Both the position numbers and the translations under genes were made by a program. Shown here piece after piece: positions 22,701 through 35,758 of a DNA stretch of 64,000 nucleotides (its first letter is position 1; every line of letters begins with the position of its first letter). The notes beneath the pieces were generated by a model that saw only the letters and a list, made by a program, of their open reading frames with translations, was not told the DNA's origin and did not search any database. Where the stretch lies: NCBI GenBank assembly GCA_034509735.1, contig JACGWO010000002.1, forward strand, positions 44,099,702 to 44,163,701. Direction: 5' to 3'. Source of the DNA: Sesamum alatum. Lineage: Eukaryota; Streptophyta; Magnoliopsida; Lamiales; Pedaliaceae.

Positions 22701-22805
22701 CTAAAAAAGATGGTTTTGTGATCCCTCTGGTTTTTGCCCCTCACCCGGCCCATTTTGCAGCCCGGTTGACGATTCGGGCGGTCCGAGTTGGGTTTCAAAC
22801 CATTG
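19655..22805 (-). mobile_element. hAT element, internally deleted
   Basis: The left end CATTGTTTTAAAACC and the right end, inverted, CAATGGTTTGAAACCC form short inverted termini. Flanks are similar but imperfect (TCTCTGGC at 19648-19655 against CCTCTGGT at 22806-22813), roughly the 8 bp expected of hAT. Both subterminal regions are rich in GGTTC/GAACC and CGGTTGAC words. An (AT)n tract occupies about 19735-19765. Inside, on the minus strand, are the N-terminal and C-terminal parts of a hAT transposase without its middle. The exact ends are less certain than those of the hAT at 10041. Confidence 0.7.
20160..21704 (-). pseudogene. hAT (BED-finger) transposase lacking its catalytic core
   Basis: The N-terminal part runs 21704-21093 (203 aa). 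It has a BED-type finger with CMYCGKVSKGGGINRMKQLL and GEIRVCPKVPQDVRHQMEQSL; the His usually found in RMKQHL is Leu here. After the stop at 21093 come FRD, a stop, and ESFGQDLAFETSKNTQP. Next are the dimerisation motif GCERNWSVFEHIHTKKKNRL (about 20870-20790), YDPIDYESIAKIDFW (near 20600) and an acidic tail to 20160. The region between PTIKSV...IAKFFYD and the dimerisation block, which should hold DUF659 and the catalytic acidic residues, is missing. It is a typical deletion derivative and cannot catalyse transposition. Confidence 0.82.
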
Positions 22806-24354
22806 CCTCTGGTATATATTTTTCTTTCATTTAATAGTACAAAAGCCCACTAATAAAACAATTCGAGACCAATTTTCTACTATAATATCAATTAAGTTTG
22901 TCGATTCAAGAAATAATGTTGATAGGAGTAATTGAATTTTATGATTTAATTCTATGATTGTTAAACCATAATTTATCTTTGCCTCTTACTAGTAAATCTA
23001 GAACCCTGTACAATTTTAATTTTGATTTTGGGCTGAAATATGGAATTTTGTAATATGGATAGCATGAGAACGGAAGCAGGAGGATGAGGAGGTCCCTGCC
23101 TCAATTATATTGATAGAGACTACTCTACTTTCACTTGTTAGTTTCATGTGCGTCCAACGTGCATCATACGGATTTGGCGCCAAAATCATCGGCAGCCCCT
23201 CTCAAAATTCTACTTTCTTACACGTGCGCACTCCCCACCTTTCCACACACAAAATTAATCCTCATATTCAACTATTCTTTGCAAGTTTTTATTATATCTT
23301 TTTATTTCATTTAACATATATATACTACACATACAGAGTTTTTTCTTAATAGTCAGACTTTGTCATTATATACATGATATATATATATATATTAAATAAA
23401 ATAAAAAAATATAACATATAGAAAATTTAATTTGCTATTTATCTGGTTAAATTAATTAGAGAATCCTAATATGACCAATAAATAGAGGAAATAAGGAAGA
23501 AGCCGAAAAGGTGAAGTGTGGGTGATGGGACCTAGACATTTGTGCTTAACTATAACAATATAATAATAAAGTGAATGTTGGTTAAACCAAATTATCAGAC
23601 TTCAACAACCAGTTTTATGTACTAATTATTAGTTTTCCAACACCAAATCATGTGTCCAACTCTTGCATCAATTCACTACAGTGCTGCTGTAAACAACAGG
23701 GATTATTATTACATAGTTGTTTTTCTTGAGATTCAGTGTAATTATACGTAAACTTCCTCTAGTTTGAAATACACATTTTGTACTCGTTAAGTTTGCTTGT
23801 GTTTAACAAATTAATTTTTTCGTAGTTAAAATTCATCGAATTTGTTGATATTAGAAAACAAAATTAGATGAAATACTGGCAATGTCAAATATCATCAGTT
23901 CACAACTGGACTCAAGAATCCCGGCTTTAATAACTGGAGATTCTTTGCCTGGAACGTCTGCTGTCATAAAGATCTCTTCAGCAGCAGTATTTCCAATGTT
24001 GCAGTGTGTTATGGGCTTCTGTCTGAGTTTCAGTTTCAGTTACTGCAGGAATAAATAACTGAGTAGTAGCTGTTTCTTGTGTTTCATTTTACTGCTGTTC
24101 ATTTTCCGACCCTCTAATTAAAGTCAACCGCAGACAACATAATAATTAGGTCCCTTTCATCCGCAAGAAGACATTTTCAGGATTCTGGGCTTTCATTTTC
24201 ACAGAGGAATTCGACAAATTCTTGCCGTTTTTTTCATTTCACAATGGCTGCTTCAAAGACTTGGAAATAATGGATTGAAGAAGTCATATGGGAGTAGCTT
24301 TTGTTCATTCTGGATGCATTTTGTAGTTCTATTCTTACAACCAAGATTTCAAGC
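22806..24354. other. Intergenic and upstream region of the CNGC gene
   Basis: No gene is supported. Around 23740-23880 lies a copy of a dispersed AT-rich repeat (GTTTAACAAATTAATTTTTT and AATTTGTTGATATTAGAAAA) that also occurs near 28880-29000. An (AT)n tract is near 23372-23390. The last 350 bp before 24355 probably include the CNGC promoter and leader; no clear TATA box was found. Confidence 0.5.
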
Positions 24355-27300
24355 ATGGAATTCAAGAAAGAGAAGCAAGTTAGGTAAGTTTTTGCAGCCC
24401 ATTTTCTCCTTTCTATGAAGAGTTGATGAATGTAACTTTGACAGGTTTCAAGATGAAGAAAAACAGAATCTTGAGGTGTTGAGGGAGAAGAATGGGGCTC
24501 AAAGCCAACTGCCTCTGTATAAAACTTCAGCCTCTTTGCGGAAATCTGAAGGTGGATATGCAGACAAGATGCCTAAGTTCGGTAGGTCGAAGGTTTTCCC
24601 GGAAGGTCAAGAGCCGGAGAAGAAGACAATACTGGACCCTGGAAGTGAGACTGTCTTGAAATGGAACAGGATTTTCTTGTTTTCTTGTCTGGTTTCACTC
24701 TTTGTGGATCCCTTGTTCTTCTACCTGCCTTCTGTTCTAAATCAACACAATTCTTCATGTATGCATATAGACATAAATTTGGGGATAATCGTTACCTGTT
24801 TTCGGACAGTGGCCGATATATTTTATATGTTACATGTGATTGTAAAGTTTAGGACTGCTTATGTGTCTCCTAGCTCAAGGGTGTTTGGCAAAGGTGAACT
24901 TGTTATGGATCTGAATAAGATAGCAAAGAGGTACTTGAAGTCTGAGTTCTTCATAGATGTGATCGCCGCACTGCCTCTTCCTCAGGTAAACCCTGCTGTC
25001 GGAAAATCTTTGCAAATTAAGTCGAAGCAATAACGTTGTATTTCACTGAAAATCAATATATTACTGGAATCTTAAAATACTACTATGAGATTTGAGTATT
25101 TGTTCTCTTAAGGATTCTTGAAATAACTTAATTATATTCGCTGAAAATTCTTGTCCTGTTTCTATAGTTCTGCTGTGTAGCAAGATAGAAATGAGAAAGG
25201 AAACTAATAGTATTGAAATCTTACCCTCAGCTTAATCTGGGATTCTAATTGCATGATTCTTGAGGGTCTTGGCTTATGTTGTCTGATTGAAAATTTAGAG
25301 CTGTTTTCTCATAATCCTCAGTGTTGATCGAGTGTAGTGCTGCTTCGTCCTTTTTCAGATTGTAATATGGTCCATACTACCAGCAATCAGAAGCTCCCAT
25401 GCCGACCATACCAACAACGCCCTGGTGCTGATCGTCTTGCTACAGTACATTCCCAGATTATATCTGATCTTCCCATTAAGTTCTCAAATTATTAAGGCTA
25501 CTGGAGTTGTGACAAAGACAGCCTGGGCTGGTGCTGCATACAATCTGCTACTCTACATGTTGGCAAGTCATGTACGTCCCCTTGCACGCAGTCTTTTAGC
25601 AGTCGAAATTTTGTATGGGGTCCTTTTCATTACAAGATTCAGTTTGTTTTGTGTCCTAAACGATTTATATACTTCCGTTAGGTGTTGGGGGCTTCCTGGT
25701 ATGTGCTGTCAATCGAGAGGCTTGCAATATGTTGGAAATCGGCTTGCAGAGCTGAATTCAAAAGTGCTGGATGCTCTCTTAATTTCCTGGATTGTGGTAC
25801 TCTGACTCACAGTGGCAGAGCAAATTGGTTAAACAGCACGCTTGTCTTCACAAACTGCAACCCTGATGATACGAGCTACTTTAACTATGGAATATTTGGA
25901 AACGCTGTTGCAAAGAATGTCGTCTCCTCTGAATTTATGAAGAAGTACTTCTACTGTTTATGGTGGGGTTTACAGAACTTAAGGTATGGTGGCTGAACTC
26001 CTCCACTTTTGCATGTAAATCTGTTCTTGTTGAGGTAGTCCCGATTATCAATTCAGCAGAGAAACGTTATATAGGTGAATTGATGTAGTAGTTTCTTGAC
26101 TAAGTACGAATTTTTCTAGTCGGATTCTTTGGAGAAGATTTGTGAGCTGACATTCATGTTTCAAATGACAGTTCTTATGGTCAGACATTGTCGACAAGCA
26201 CGTTTATTGGTGAAACCTTGTTTGCCATACTCATTGCGATCTTGGGGCTTGTTCTGTTTGCACATTTGATTGGAAATATGCAGGTATTGTGAGAACTAAA
26301 GTTGTGTTTATACATTCTAAGTCTTGTGTCTCTTAGATTTATTCCTATGTTATCACAGACCTATCTGCAATCTATCACTGTGAGGCTGGAGGAGTGGAGA
26401 CTTAAGCGGCGAGACACTGAGGAATGGATGAGGCACCGGCAACTCCCAGAAGACCTGCAACAACGTGTCAGGCGTTTTACGCAGTACAAATGGCTAACCA
26501 CAAGAGGAGTAGATGAAGAATCTATCCTGCGTGCCTTGCCAACAGATCTCCATCGTGACATTAAGCGCCACCTTTGTCTAGACCTTGTTCGTCGGGTAAG
26601 ATTTCCAACACTTTATATCTTAGGATTCTCAGCTCTTGTCAGTAGCTTCTGTTGGTTTTTATCATGGGATAATAAGACTAACAGGATCTTTGTCCAAATT
26701 TTCAGGTCCCCTTTTTCTCTCAGATGGATGATCAGCTTCTCGATGCTATATGCGAGCATTTAGTGTCGTCCTTAAGCACCCAGGGGACTTACATTGTTCG
26801 TGAGGGTGATCCCGTGACCGAGATGCTCTTCATTATCAGGGGGACGTTGGAGAGCTCGACCACCAACGGAGGCCGGTCGGGATTCTTCAACTCGACAACA
26901 TTGAGGCCAGGTGATTTTTGTGGGGAGGAACTGCTGTCATGGGCTTTGCTTCCGAGGTCCACACTAAACTTGCCTTCTTCAACAAGAACAGTGAGAGCGC
27001 TCAGTGAAGTGGAAGCATTTGCACTACGAGCAGAGGACCTTAAGTTTGTCGCGAATCAATTCAGACGGCTCCACAGCAAGAAATTGCAGCACACGTTCCG
27101 GTATTACTCCCACCACTGGAGGACGTGGGCTGCCTGTTTCATCCAGGCGGCCTGGCGTCGACACAAAAAGAGAATGCTGGCAAAAAGCCTAAGCATGCAG
27201 GAGTCATTCAATTCATCTCATGAGGAAGAATTACCTGATGATGACAGTGATAAAGAGGAGGCATCGAAGACCGTTGCTTCGTCTCAGGCGAAACAGAATC

Positions 27301-27434
27301 TGGGAGTGACAATACTAGCTTCCAGATTTGCTGCCAACACAAGGAGAGGAGCTCAAAAGATTAAAAACGTCGAATTGCCTAAGCTGCAGAAGCCTGAAGA
27401 GCCAGACTTCTCAGCTGATCCTGATGATGATTAA
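24355..27434 (+). CDS. Cyclic nucleotide-gated cation channel (plant CNGC, group I-like)
   Basis: Seven exons: 24355-24383, 24445-24985, 25359-25571, 25682-25983, 26172-26283, 26359-26595 and 26706-27434; 720 aa, normal for CNGCs. In order: a cytosolic N-terminus starting MEFKKEKQVRFQD like CNGC1, six membrane segments (from FLFSCLVSLFVDPLFFYLP, about 100, to about 398), the pore helix FYCLWWGLQNLSSYGQT, the C-linker (RLEEWRLKRRDTEEWMRHRQ), and the cyclic-nucleotide-binding domain with phosphate-binding cassette LRPGDFCGEELLSWAL (about 544-559). A C-terminal IQ motif (CFIQAAWRRHKKR, about 622-634) should bind calmodulin. These are plasma-membrane, usually Ca2+-permeable tetramers. The filter triplet is G365-Q366-T367, where most plant CNGCs have GQN. 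I cannot assign an exact orthologue. Confidence 0.93.
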
Positions 27435-30063
27435 CCGGAACATCATGTCTTGTTCTGTTAATTCAGAGATTTCAAGGTGCATTTCATAGGAAACTCAAAA
27501 GAAGAGACGGGCACGAGTCTTTTTCTGTCCGAAACGTGCCAGGAATTCAAGACGTTAACGTACTCGTTGCATAAGCTTGACTACTCTTCTCATACAAGTT
27601 GTGTACAGAAAAGCCAGCAGAGCTCAGGTTTTGATCCTCTATTCCACTTTTATGTTTCGACTCCTAGTCCATGCGATCTTCACGTCGTAAATTGGATTCA
27701 AGTATACAATGTTACCTGCAGATGTTAATGTTAGAATAGGAGAGACAATATAAACTTGGAATAGAGGATATCAGGAGCTACTCTGTCTCATTGTTGTGAT
27801 TGTATTATGACAAAACACATTCTTTTCCTAAGGGTTTTGCCGTGTCTGAACTGTGCATTATTCCATTAGCCGGTACTCTATATTAGCAGCTGCACGTAGA
27901 CTGTGAGTCGTTGGACCAACACACAATGACGTTATTATATGTGATGCAATGATTGATAGCTCATGTGGGTAGAAATGCACGTAGCCAGTACGGTCAGCCC
28001 GCTTTTCAGAGATTCAATGGGCAATGAGAATTATGATGTTAGGACAGTTGTTGATAATGTTTAAGTGTGTAGTAGTAGTAGAGTAGGGAATAGACAGACA
28101 GTTGAGAATTTATGTGTGTAAGAAAGAAGGCAGAGCTGCAGCTATGGATCCCATGTTAAGTAGTTGAACACACAAGTAATAAATGATGAATAATTGACCA
28201 TTGAGAAATATTTATTTGCATATATTTTCTTTCTTTTTTATCTCTTGGTTTTGCTGTTTTTTTTTTTTTTAATGTATTGTTGATGTGACGGACTTAACTG
28301 AAAAATACTTATTAGCATTAAATGTTCTCAGTCGAGGATGAGAATAATGTCACTCTTCACTGTTTTTACTCTTCTAAAACGTTAATTTACCCTTATTTAT
28401 ATTTTATTGGGGCAATTACACTGTTTTCTTTTTAGTTTAATATAATGACACGTGGGCTTTATGCGTTTGGAAAATTACTTAGTAATTTTGATATTTATTT
28501 TTATCCAATAAATAGATTCATCTGTTAGTAAAATTCATGGAATTTATCAATATCAGAAAAAAAAGTTTGAACAAAAATTCATATTTACCTCCCGATTAAT
28601 TAATTACTAATTTATTGGAGGTCAAATAAAAATTTTCTGACTAATATCATAAGATGTACCTCCTATTAATTAGTTCCAATATTTGTTTCTAAACCCTTTT
28701 TTTTAAAAAAAAAGTTTCATGTACTTGCGTTGGATAATATTCCAAAATTGCGAGGAAGTTAAAATACAAAAATCATTTAAACCCTCAATGTTGACTGTTT
28801 GAATTATTGACCTCATCAGCTGAAAAAACACCCAAAAAGTAGTCTTAGATTCTTTCCTTTTGCCAATTTAATTTTATTACATGTAAACTCCTTGTGGTTT
28901 GAAAAATTACATCTAATACTCATGAGGTTTGGTTCTGTCTAACAAATAAGTCCCCTTAGTAAAAAAAGTAACCAAATTTGTTGATATTATCAATAATATT
29001 GAAAGAAAGTCGATATTTAACATCGATTAATCCAATCTCCAAACATCATTCCTTAGTCCATAACCATTGATAAGAACACATAATTTGCAGGCATGGTGGT
29101 CCTGATTTCTTGATAAGAAAGAAGTTGAGAGAGTTTGGAACAAGATTCTAATCTGCAGCATGTGCGAACATCAACCACTTGTCCCTGTTGATGTCAAACA
29201 ACTGAATCCTTGCACATTTTCCACCTTAACGAATATATCAACACTCAACACAAATATTAATGCAAGATGCCAACAAATTCTATAGGTGGCCTGTCATAAT
29301 CCCAACCACAATCCCTTCCCACCATTGATTTTGATGGTGTCCGACCATACAAACGCAGTCAATGAGAAAGGCAAATTTTGCAGTGCCAAACCTCTTACAA
29401 CTTGCTCTGCTCAATGCCCCACAAAATATTTTCTGGCCCCTCAACTGCTTTCAGCCCCCCTCAAGATTCAGTTTGTTTATACACTTTTTTCGCCCTGCCG
29501 ACGCCCGTTTTCATCTCCAAGATATTAAACCACCGGAAATTTTAACCCGAATCGGGTTTGACCAGACCTAAACTAATTATATAGCAAGTGTATGTATGAT
29601 TGGCGTACAGTTCAAGGACTTGAAAGTAACCGACCACATTGTGGTTCAACCAGACGACATTCATGTAATTCAGAATAAGATGAGAAATGTATACAATAGT
29701 GCAGGAAATGTGGAAGATAATCTGCATTGAATCATCATGTTCAATCATGTACAATATATATATATAGGGTGAATGATGAACACCATAATACATACACACA
29801 AAACAATAACTATCTGTGGAGGCCTATGTCGACGACTGTTATCCTAACTAAAACAGCAAACCGTAGAAAAAATTGTTATTATGGTATATGGAACAGGGGA
29901 GATTCTTATTGGTTTTATAAATGATATTCACTCTGAAAAATTTGCTGAACTAATGGTGAATGGTGATTGAATAGGGCCGGAGTACCTTGGTCGTGGCATA
30001 GGCTCTGTTCGGTCATGACTTTGCCGGAATGTTGTGTTCTTTCGCTGCAAGCTCCGTTCGTTA
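27435..30063. other. CNGC 3' flank and intergenic region
   Basis: The first 300-400 bases are probably CNGC 3' UTR. The rest is AT-rich. Near 28870-29010 is a dispersed repeat (GTTTGAAAAATTACATCTAA, CATGAGGTTTGG) related to the MITE-like copies at 35759, 37350 and 38376, and to 23740. Frames at 29286-29571 and 29727-29924 have no recognisable domain. Confidence 0.5.
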
Positions 30064-32572
30064 TCAACTGATTTGCTCTCCGATCAAATCTAGACCAACG
30101 AGGACGAAGCTGATTCCTTGGAACAGCAGAAAGTAGAAGTGGAGTCCGTGTGCGGACAAGAGGCTTCTCGCTGCAGCTGTTAACAATAGGAAAGCAAGAG
30201 CTAGTTCTTTTCTGTATATCTTGTTTATTTTCTTGACCGGTTTGAGCGTATGTTCTTTCTGTTCCTTCAACAGACTGAGATCAGAGAGATCGTTTTCAGA
30301 AGCTCCCCTGCTAATCTGTGGTTGGATGAGTGCTTTCATATCCCTATCAGCAGCTGCCAGCAAGTCGGATTCTGAAGACCGGCCAGCCTTCTTCGTCACA
30401 ATCCACTCGTACGAGCTTCCTAGTTGGAAGAGCCCGGAGATCATGGCATTGAATTTGGTGACCGACATTGTGTTCTCAAAAAGAAGGTAGGGAGCGAGGA
30501 AAGGAATGGATTTAGGGGCCGGGAGTATGTTGAGGAATGTCATAAGAGCCGGCACGTAACAAAGAACCCACATAGGCAGCTCAGCTTCGGGGATAAACAT
30601 CATTAAAGGAAGAACTATGCAGAATAACGTGAACGAATAGAACGGAAGGATGAGTTTTCTCAACAAAAAGAAGAGGAATATCAAGTTGGCTTTCTTCCAT
30701 ATGGATATCTGCACAAAAGTTTCGCACATCATAGGACCGTTAGTGAGGTTTTCTCCATCTCATGACGATGTAAGAAGATAGAACGAACACCAAAACTACC
30801 TTTGACTTTATTACAGCGGGCAGGCACAGGCGGAAAAGCTGCATAGGACCGGAATGCCACCGGTGTTGTTGCTTCCTGTAAGCTTCAAAGGATTCGGGAA
30901 CTTCACACAGAACCTGATTCATTAGCACATGCCACATAATTTAGGCGTTCGTATTAGTCTCATTACTGTATGGATGTTCTTGAATTACAGAATTGGCTAG
31001 CTACGAGTGATGTCGTTCAACGGTTCCAATTTTGTCGAACTAATACTTATACAAAATGTGATTCATACCTTGACATCATTTAGAAATATGAACTTCCAAC
31101 CATTGAGATGCGCTCGGACAGCAATGTCCATATCTTCTACGGTTGTCCGTTCAAGCCAACCGCCTGAATCTTCCAATGCTTTGATCCTCCAAACACCAGC
31201 AGTTCCATTAAAACCGAAGAAATTCAAGAACACCCCATTAACCTGCTGTTCTACTTCAAAATGGAAACACAAATTAATGTTCTGGAGACGAGTTAACAAG
31301 TTTTCATCCTTGTTCACGAATGCCCACCGAGCCTGAACCAATCCAAGTTCAGGATTGTCCTGCAGGAAAAGGATTTACATCAGTAATCATAGTTTTAACA
31401 GTGATGTTAATTTCAGACATGAGAACCGGTATTTCTTGCACCTTGAAATGTGGAACTGTCTGCTTGAGAAAATCCGGTGTCGGTTGGAAATCTGCATCAA
31501 ATATAGCAACAAACTCATAATCCTTAACATAATCACAGCTCATTGCGGACTTGAGATTCCCAGCTTTGTAACCAGTCCTAACCAAACGATGTCGGTAGAC
31601 GATGTTGATTCCCTTTTGGCTCCACTTGGAGACTTCGGCCTTAATCAGCCATTGGATGCTCTCGTCGTTAGAGTCATCAAGAACTTGAATCAGCAGACGT
31701 TCTTTCGGCCAATCAAGCTGGCAAACTGCAGAGATGGACAGCTCGTAAACCTGTGTGAAAAACCCGAAACTTGATTAAGGTTTAACATTTTCACTAAAAT
31801 CATTACACCCTTATGATCATCAAATTGTGACCAGAAAATCTCATACCTCCCTCTCATTACACATGGGAATTTGGACAAGAACCATGGGGTAATTGCAGTG
31901 TGCTCCTTCCGGATCATCCAGTCGAAAAGGATCGCCATTAACTTGAGGTTTGATCTTCTTCATCTTGATATACAAGCAACCCAAACAAAGAATCAGACGG
32001 TCCAAAGACTGGATGATGAACAGAACAACACAGAAGGTGGAAAGAGATTGAACAAACGGCGCAATATACTGCCCCCTCAACTCCAACCAAGCAACATAAA
32101 CCAGATGGAAAAAACCTCGGAGATCAGAGGTACGAGGAATGTACAAATTCGGGTTCTCAAAGTAATGCCAACCTTTGAAGTAAGCAACAACCTCAAATCC
32201 CAAAACAGCCAATGAAATCATTAACAGGGCTTTGATGATTTTCAACATTAATCTACCCCGTCCAAGCTTCTCACTGGCAAGGGCCACTCCTTCCCTCAGA
32301 ATCAACCTCCTCTTGATGGTTCCAAGAAGAGCCCACAAGATAGTTGCAAGCCAAGCCACACAGCCGACAGCACGGTTAGCCTTGAGCAGCAGAATCCATC
32401 TAACTTGCTTGGCATTCTTGAGCCGGCTCTTCTCCACCGGCTTGAATGCAGCATCAGGGCCATCAATCTCCACAATGGAGAAATCAGGGTTCTCCATTTT
32501 CACTATCACAGGAGTTCCCTTTCCTGCTGCTTCTTTACCCCACCAGTCAAAAAGATTCAATCTTGGAGCCAT
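30064..32572 (-). CDS. CSLC: Cellulose synthase-like C (xyloglucan beta-1,4-glucan synthase)
   Basis: Five exons on the minus strand: 32572-31847, 31750-31442, 31359-31069, 30913-30800 and 30708-30064; 694 aa, standard for CSLC (CAZy GT2). The start [11 protein letters not shown] follows a short leader in the same frame; family members begin MAP. Membrane segments lie near 85-105, 125-150 and 195-225. The cytosolic catalytic loop carries VLDDSND (D267/D268), FDADFQP (D327, D329), TVEDMD (D421) and QQHRW (457-461), the D,D,D,QxxRW signature of processive GT2 enzymes. The C-terminal half ([15 protein letters not shown] and onward) has several more membrane spans and ends [10 protein letters not shown] as in CSLC4/12. 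It polymerises the glucan backbone of xyloglucan in the Golgi from UDP-Glc. CSLC4 versus CSLC12 cannot be settled from this sequence. Confidence 0.95.
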
Positions 32573-32901
32573 TTTCACCCTGCAAAGGCAAAGAGAAAAC
32601 AACCCAGAATCCAAGAACCAGCTCAAAAGCTAGAAACTTTGATTATCTGAGGAAATTTTTACAGCCCAGATCTCAAAATCAAGAACTTCAAACAACCCAT
32701 TAGAGAAAGAAGCATAATGGGCTCAAGGATTTTCACCAAGGAAAGCACTCATTAAATAGCAGTCAGTTTCAGAGAGCCAAATGTAATTACAGCAAAGAAA
32801 AGAGCCATAATTAAAGAATAGTAGTTTGCAATATTCTTTGCACACTCTCAAACGCTACCCTGAGAAAACACTACACAAAGCAAGGCGCCATTGTAGAGAA
32901 A

Positions 32902-32913
32902 GGTATATATACC
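32902..32913 (-). promoter_or_regulatory. Candidate TATA box of the CSLC gene
   Basis: The palindromic word GGTATATATACC lies about 330 bp upstream of the CSLC start codon. It would give a 5' leader of roughly 300 bp, which agrees with the pyrimidine-rich and A-rich sequence up to 32573. A second TATA-like word (TATATTTATT) is near 32950. Confidence 0.4.
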
Positions 32914-34077
32914 ATCTGCCACTGCCAGAGCAGTTAGGCCTTCTTTGCTCCTTATATTTATTCACTCATTCTCCTTACCCAAAACAGCACTCCCTCATTT
33001 TAAACATTACTTTTGGTAAATTTTGATTAAAATTTTAACAAATGGGAGCCTAAATACACACCAAAAACACATAAACATGGTCCATTTATTACAAAAAATA
33101 AGACAGTGGTTGACCACTCAATTTCTTGCAACGCCAGAAGCAGCAGTGTCTATCAACTGTTGACTACCAATTATTGAGAGCAAACAACATGTAGAACAAA
33201 ATGAGGTGAAAAATAAATGGGAAGTTCTAATTCAAATAAAATTTAGTCGGATCATGATCATTTACATGACACGTGAAGTATATTTATCGTGTGATTGGTA
33301 TACAATTCAAAAAAAAAATAATCAACCACACATACATATATATCATATTTGCTCTGGCATTAATCTCCGCCTGCCAAGTCTTTACCCACTCAACGAGGAA
33401 AAGTTTATTCTCTAACAGACTTTCTGTAATAAAAGAACTCTTTACCTGAACTTTAATCTCAATTTCTTTTGTAAGAAAATGATTAAGAATTAGCTCAAAT
33501 GGTTAGAACCTTGCAATCAATGCAAAGGAGGAACTAAAACTAAAAGTGGTATGTAAAGAAAGAACAGTGTCTCAAAATTTTATTTCAAATTATCCTTACA
33601 TTCCTTAGTGGTGAACCCTACCCATCATAATCTGTAACTTTATGCGTAATGCCACGCAATGATGATCATCATATTAAGCAGTAATGACTCACTTTTTAGT
33701 TATTTCCTGCTTTTTATGTCCAAGAAATTTACTTTAACAAGCTTTTAAGAATATTACTATTTGTATCCTAACCAAATTAGTTCAGGTTTAAAGGTGACGA
33801 AGAAATATATATATATATATATAGTATGTATATTTTTATTCTCTATTATGTATGAATATTTTCTGTTTTTTTAGGCGCGGGGTTGTAGGGATTTTTACAT
33901 TCTAATTTTATATACAGATTGATGTGTGTCTATTTAGAAAATTTAAAAAATATAACCTGTAATTTAAAAATGAGATCACATATAATGTACGTGTGAGATA
34001 TTAGTAGTGCATGATATTGATATGTTGAATATTAATATTAAATGATTTTTTTCTTGAATAGTTTAAATTTTTAAATG

Positions 34078-34260
34078 AGGTGATCGTTTAACGTGATATC
34101 AAAACTACCTCAAAGGTCTTGGGTTCGAATATGATTGACATCCATTTATAGAAAAAAGATTTCATGTGCAGAATTGCATGTGTGGGACGTATTAAAAGAT
34201 AGGTCTTCCACATGAATGACGGGCGACTAATGGTGATTGTACGAACCATGATGTTATAAT
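34078..34260 (+). repeat. SINE-like, tRNA-derived sequence
   Basis: The stretch contains TTTAACGTGATATCAAAACT followed about 15 bp later by AGGTCTTGGGTTCGAATATG. This is the A-box/B-box pattern of a tRNA-Met-like SINE head; GGTTCGAAT is the internal RNA polymerase III B box. A related but weaker pattern (AACTCAATTGGCGAAGTTGA with GGAGGTCATGAATTCAG) lies at about 34318-34380, and again near 37940-38000. Tails and target duplications could not be defined. The remainder of 32914-35758 is AT-rich intergenic DNA with an (AT)n tract near 33800. Confidence 0.4.
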
Positions 34261-35758
34261 CTAATGGATAAGTAATTATGGGTTAATAAAAAGGAAAAGG
34301 GTGGTTGGCAACGACGCCTAACTCAATTGGCGAAGTTGAGGTGCCAAGATTTTGGAGGTCATGAATTCAGATTTCACAAATGTGTGGGATGTTTTTATAC
34401 TGTATAGCAGGTATAGGATTTTCTATTGTAATCAGTAGGTGTTGTTTAGATTGTTGATTAGGGTATAATTTTTATATTATCTTTGTCAAATATTGATATT
34501 CAACAGAAAGATTGTAACGAATTTATTTTAATATTTAATAATATTTTATCGTTTTCAATTATTAAAAAAAAAAAAAAAACGGTGGTTGTGAAAGAAGCCA
34601 AGAACGGATGTCATTCTTAAGCTACCTTGCGTGAACCGACATTCTCATAGTCCTTTTATTATATTTAGGGAAAAACTTATTTATCAAGAAAAATTACCAT
34701 CTTTTATTTGTATTTAGGAAGTTGAGGAAACGTCAAAATGTACAGGAAAAAAAAAATGAAAATCAAATTGGAAGATAATTAAAAATCCAACGGCTGCATG
34801 GTTGATTGATTGAGGGTAATAGAATTAATATCCCAACCATAAAATTATAAAATAATACTATGTCCTGACAAAAGGGATCGATTAATCATTTATTGAAGCA
34901 AAATATATATTAAAATATAAAATATCTATTGGCGTTTGTTATTGTAATTAATAGTAGTCAGTAGTCACCACATTAATTAATAATGCTAAAGTGACACCCA
35001 AGATCGTGACCGTCCATCTTCGGAATTGTAAGCATGCACTTTGTTTCAATTTTATTATATTTTTCTTATTGTAAATTAATATGTGCATCTTAAATTACAT
35101 TCTAAAAATAAAGTTATAATTCACATTATATTAAAAATAATAAATAAATTGTTGGTATTTGGATCCAACTTTTAGTGCTGTCATATTCATCATTTTTATC
35201 AAACGGAACAACTTAGAAAGGACGACTTTGCTTAATTATTTAATTGAAAGACTTTAAGTTTTGTGAAGTTAATTAAATCTAAATGAAATAAGAAAGATTG
35301 CAACTACCCACCTTCCAAAGACCTCACTTTTCTCCTTTCCTTTGTCATTTGTCGCTAATAACGTCAAGAATTCTCTATTTACACGATAATATTTATAAAA
35401 TAATGCAAGGATGGATTTTGATTTTAGCGAGTTGATTGAGTTTGGGTATCAGGTATTGTCTAAAATCCACCTCAAATAATATTTACAAATAAATATAATT
35501 TATTTAAAAATATTTTATTTAATATATATTTATAAATAATTATATTTTTAAAATAATACTATCTTATTTTTTTGAAAAATATATTATTAATTGATAAAAA
35601 ATTAGTCAATTTTATGAGTTAAGATGACCAAGTGCAAAGATAGAACAGGTTCAAGGTAGGTTTAAGACACGATGGGATAGGCTTGGGTCCAAACTATAGC
35701 AAGGAGCGGGCCAGGGCGAGGTGGGTTGGTACAAGTCTTGGGTCCAATTAAATTTAAA

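Noticed and set aside
31871..32703. Plus-strand frames of 81-133 codons
   Set aside because: They are shadows of CSLC exon 1, whose family motifs and splice sites on the minus strand are unambiguous.
34310..34440. Possible functional tRNA gene
   Set aside because: A- and B-box-like words are present but no cloverleaf with acceptor stem and anticodon arm can be drawn; SINE-like remnant is the better reading.
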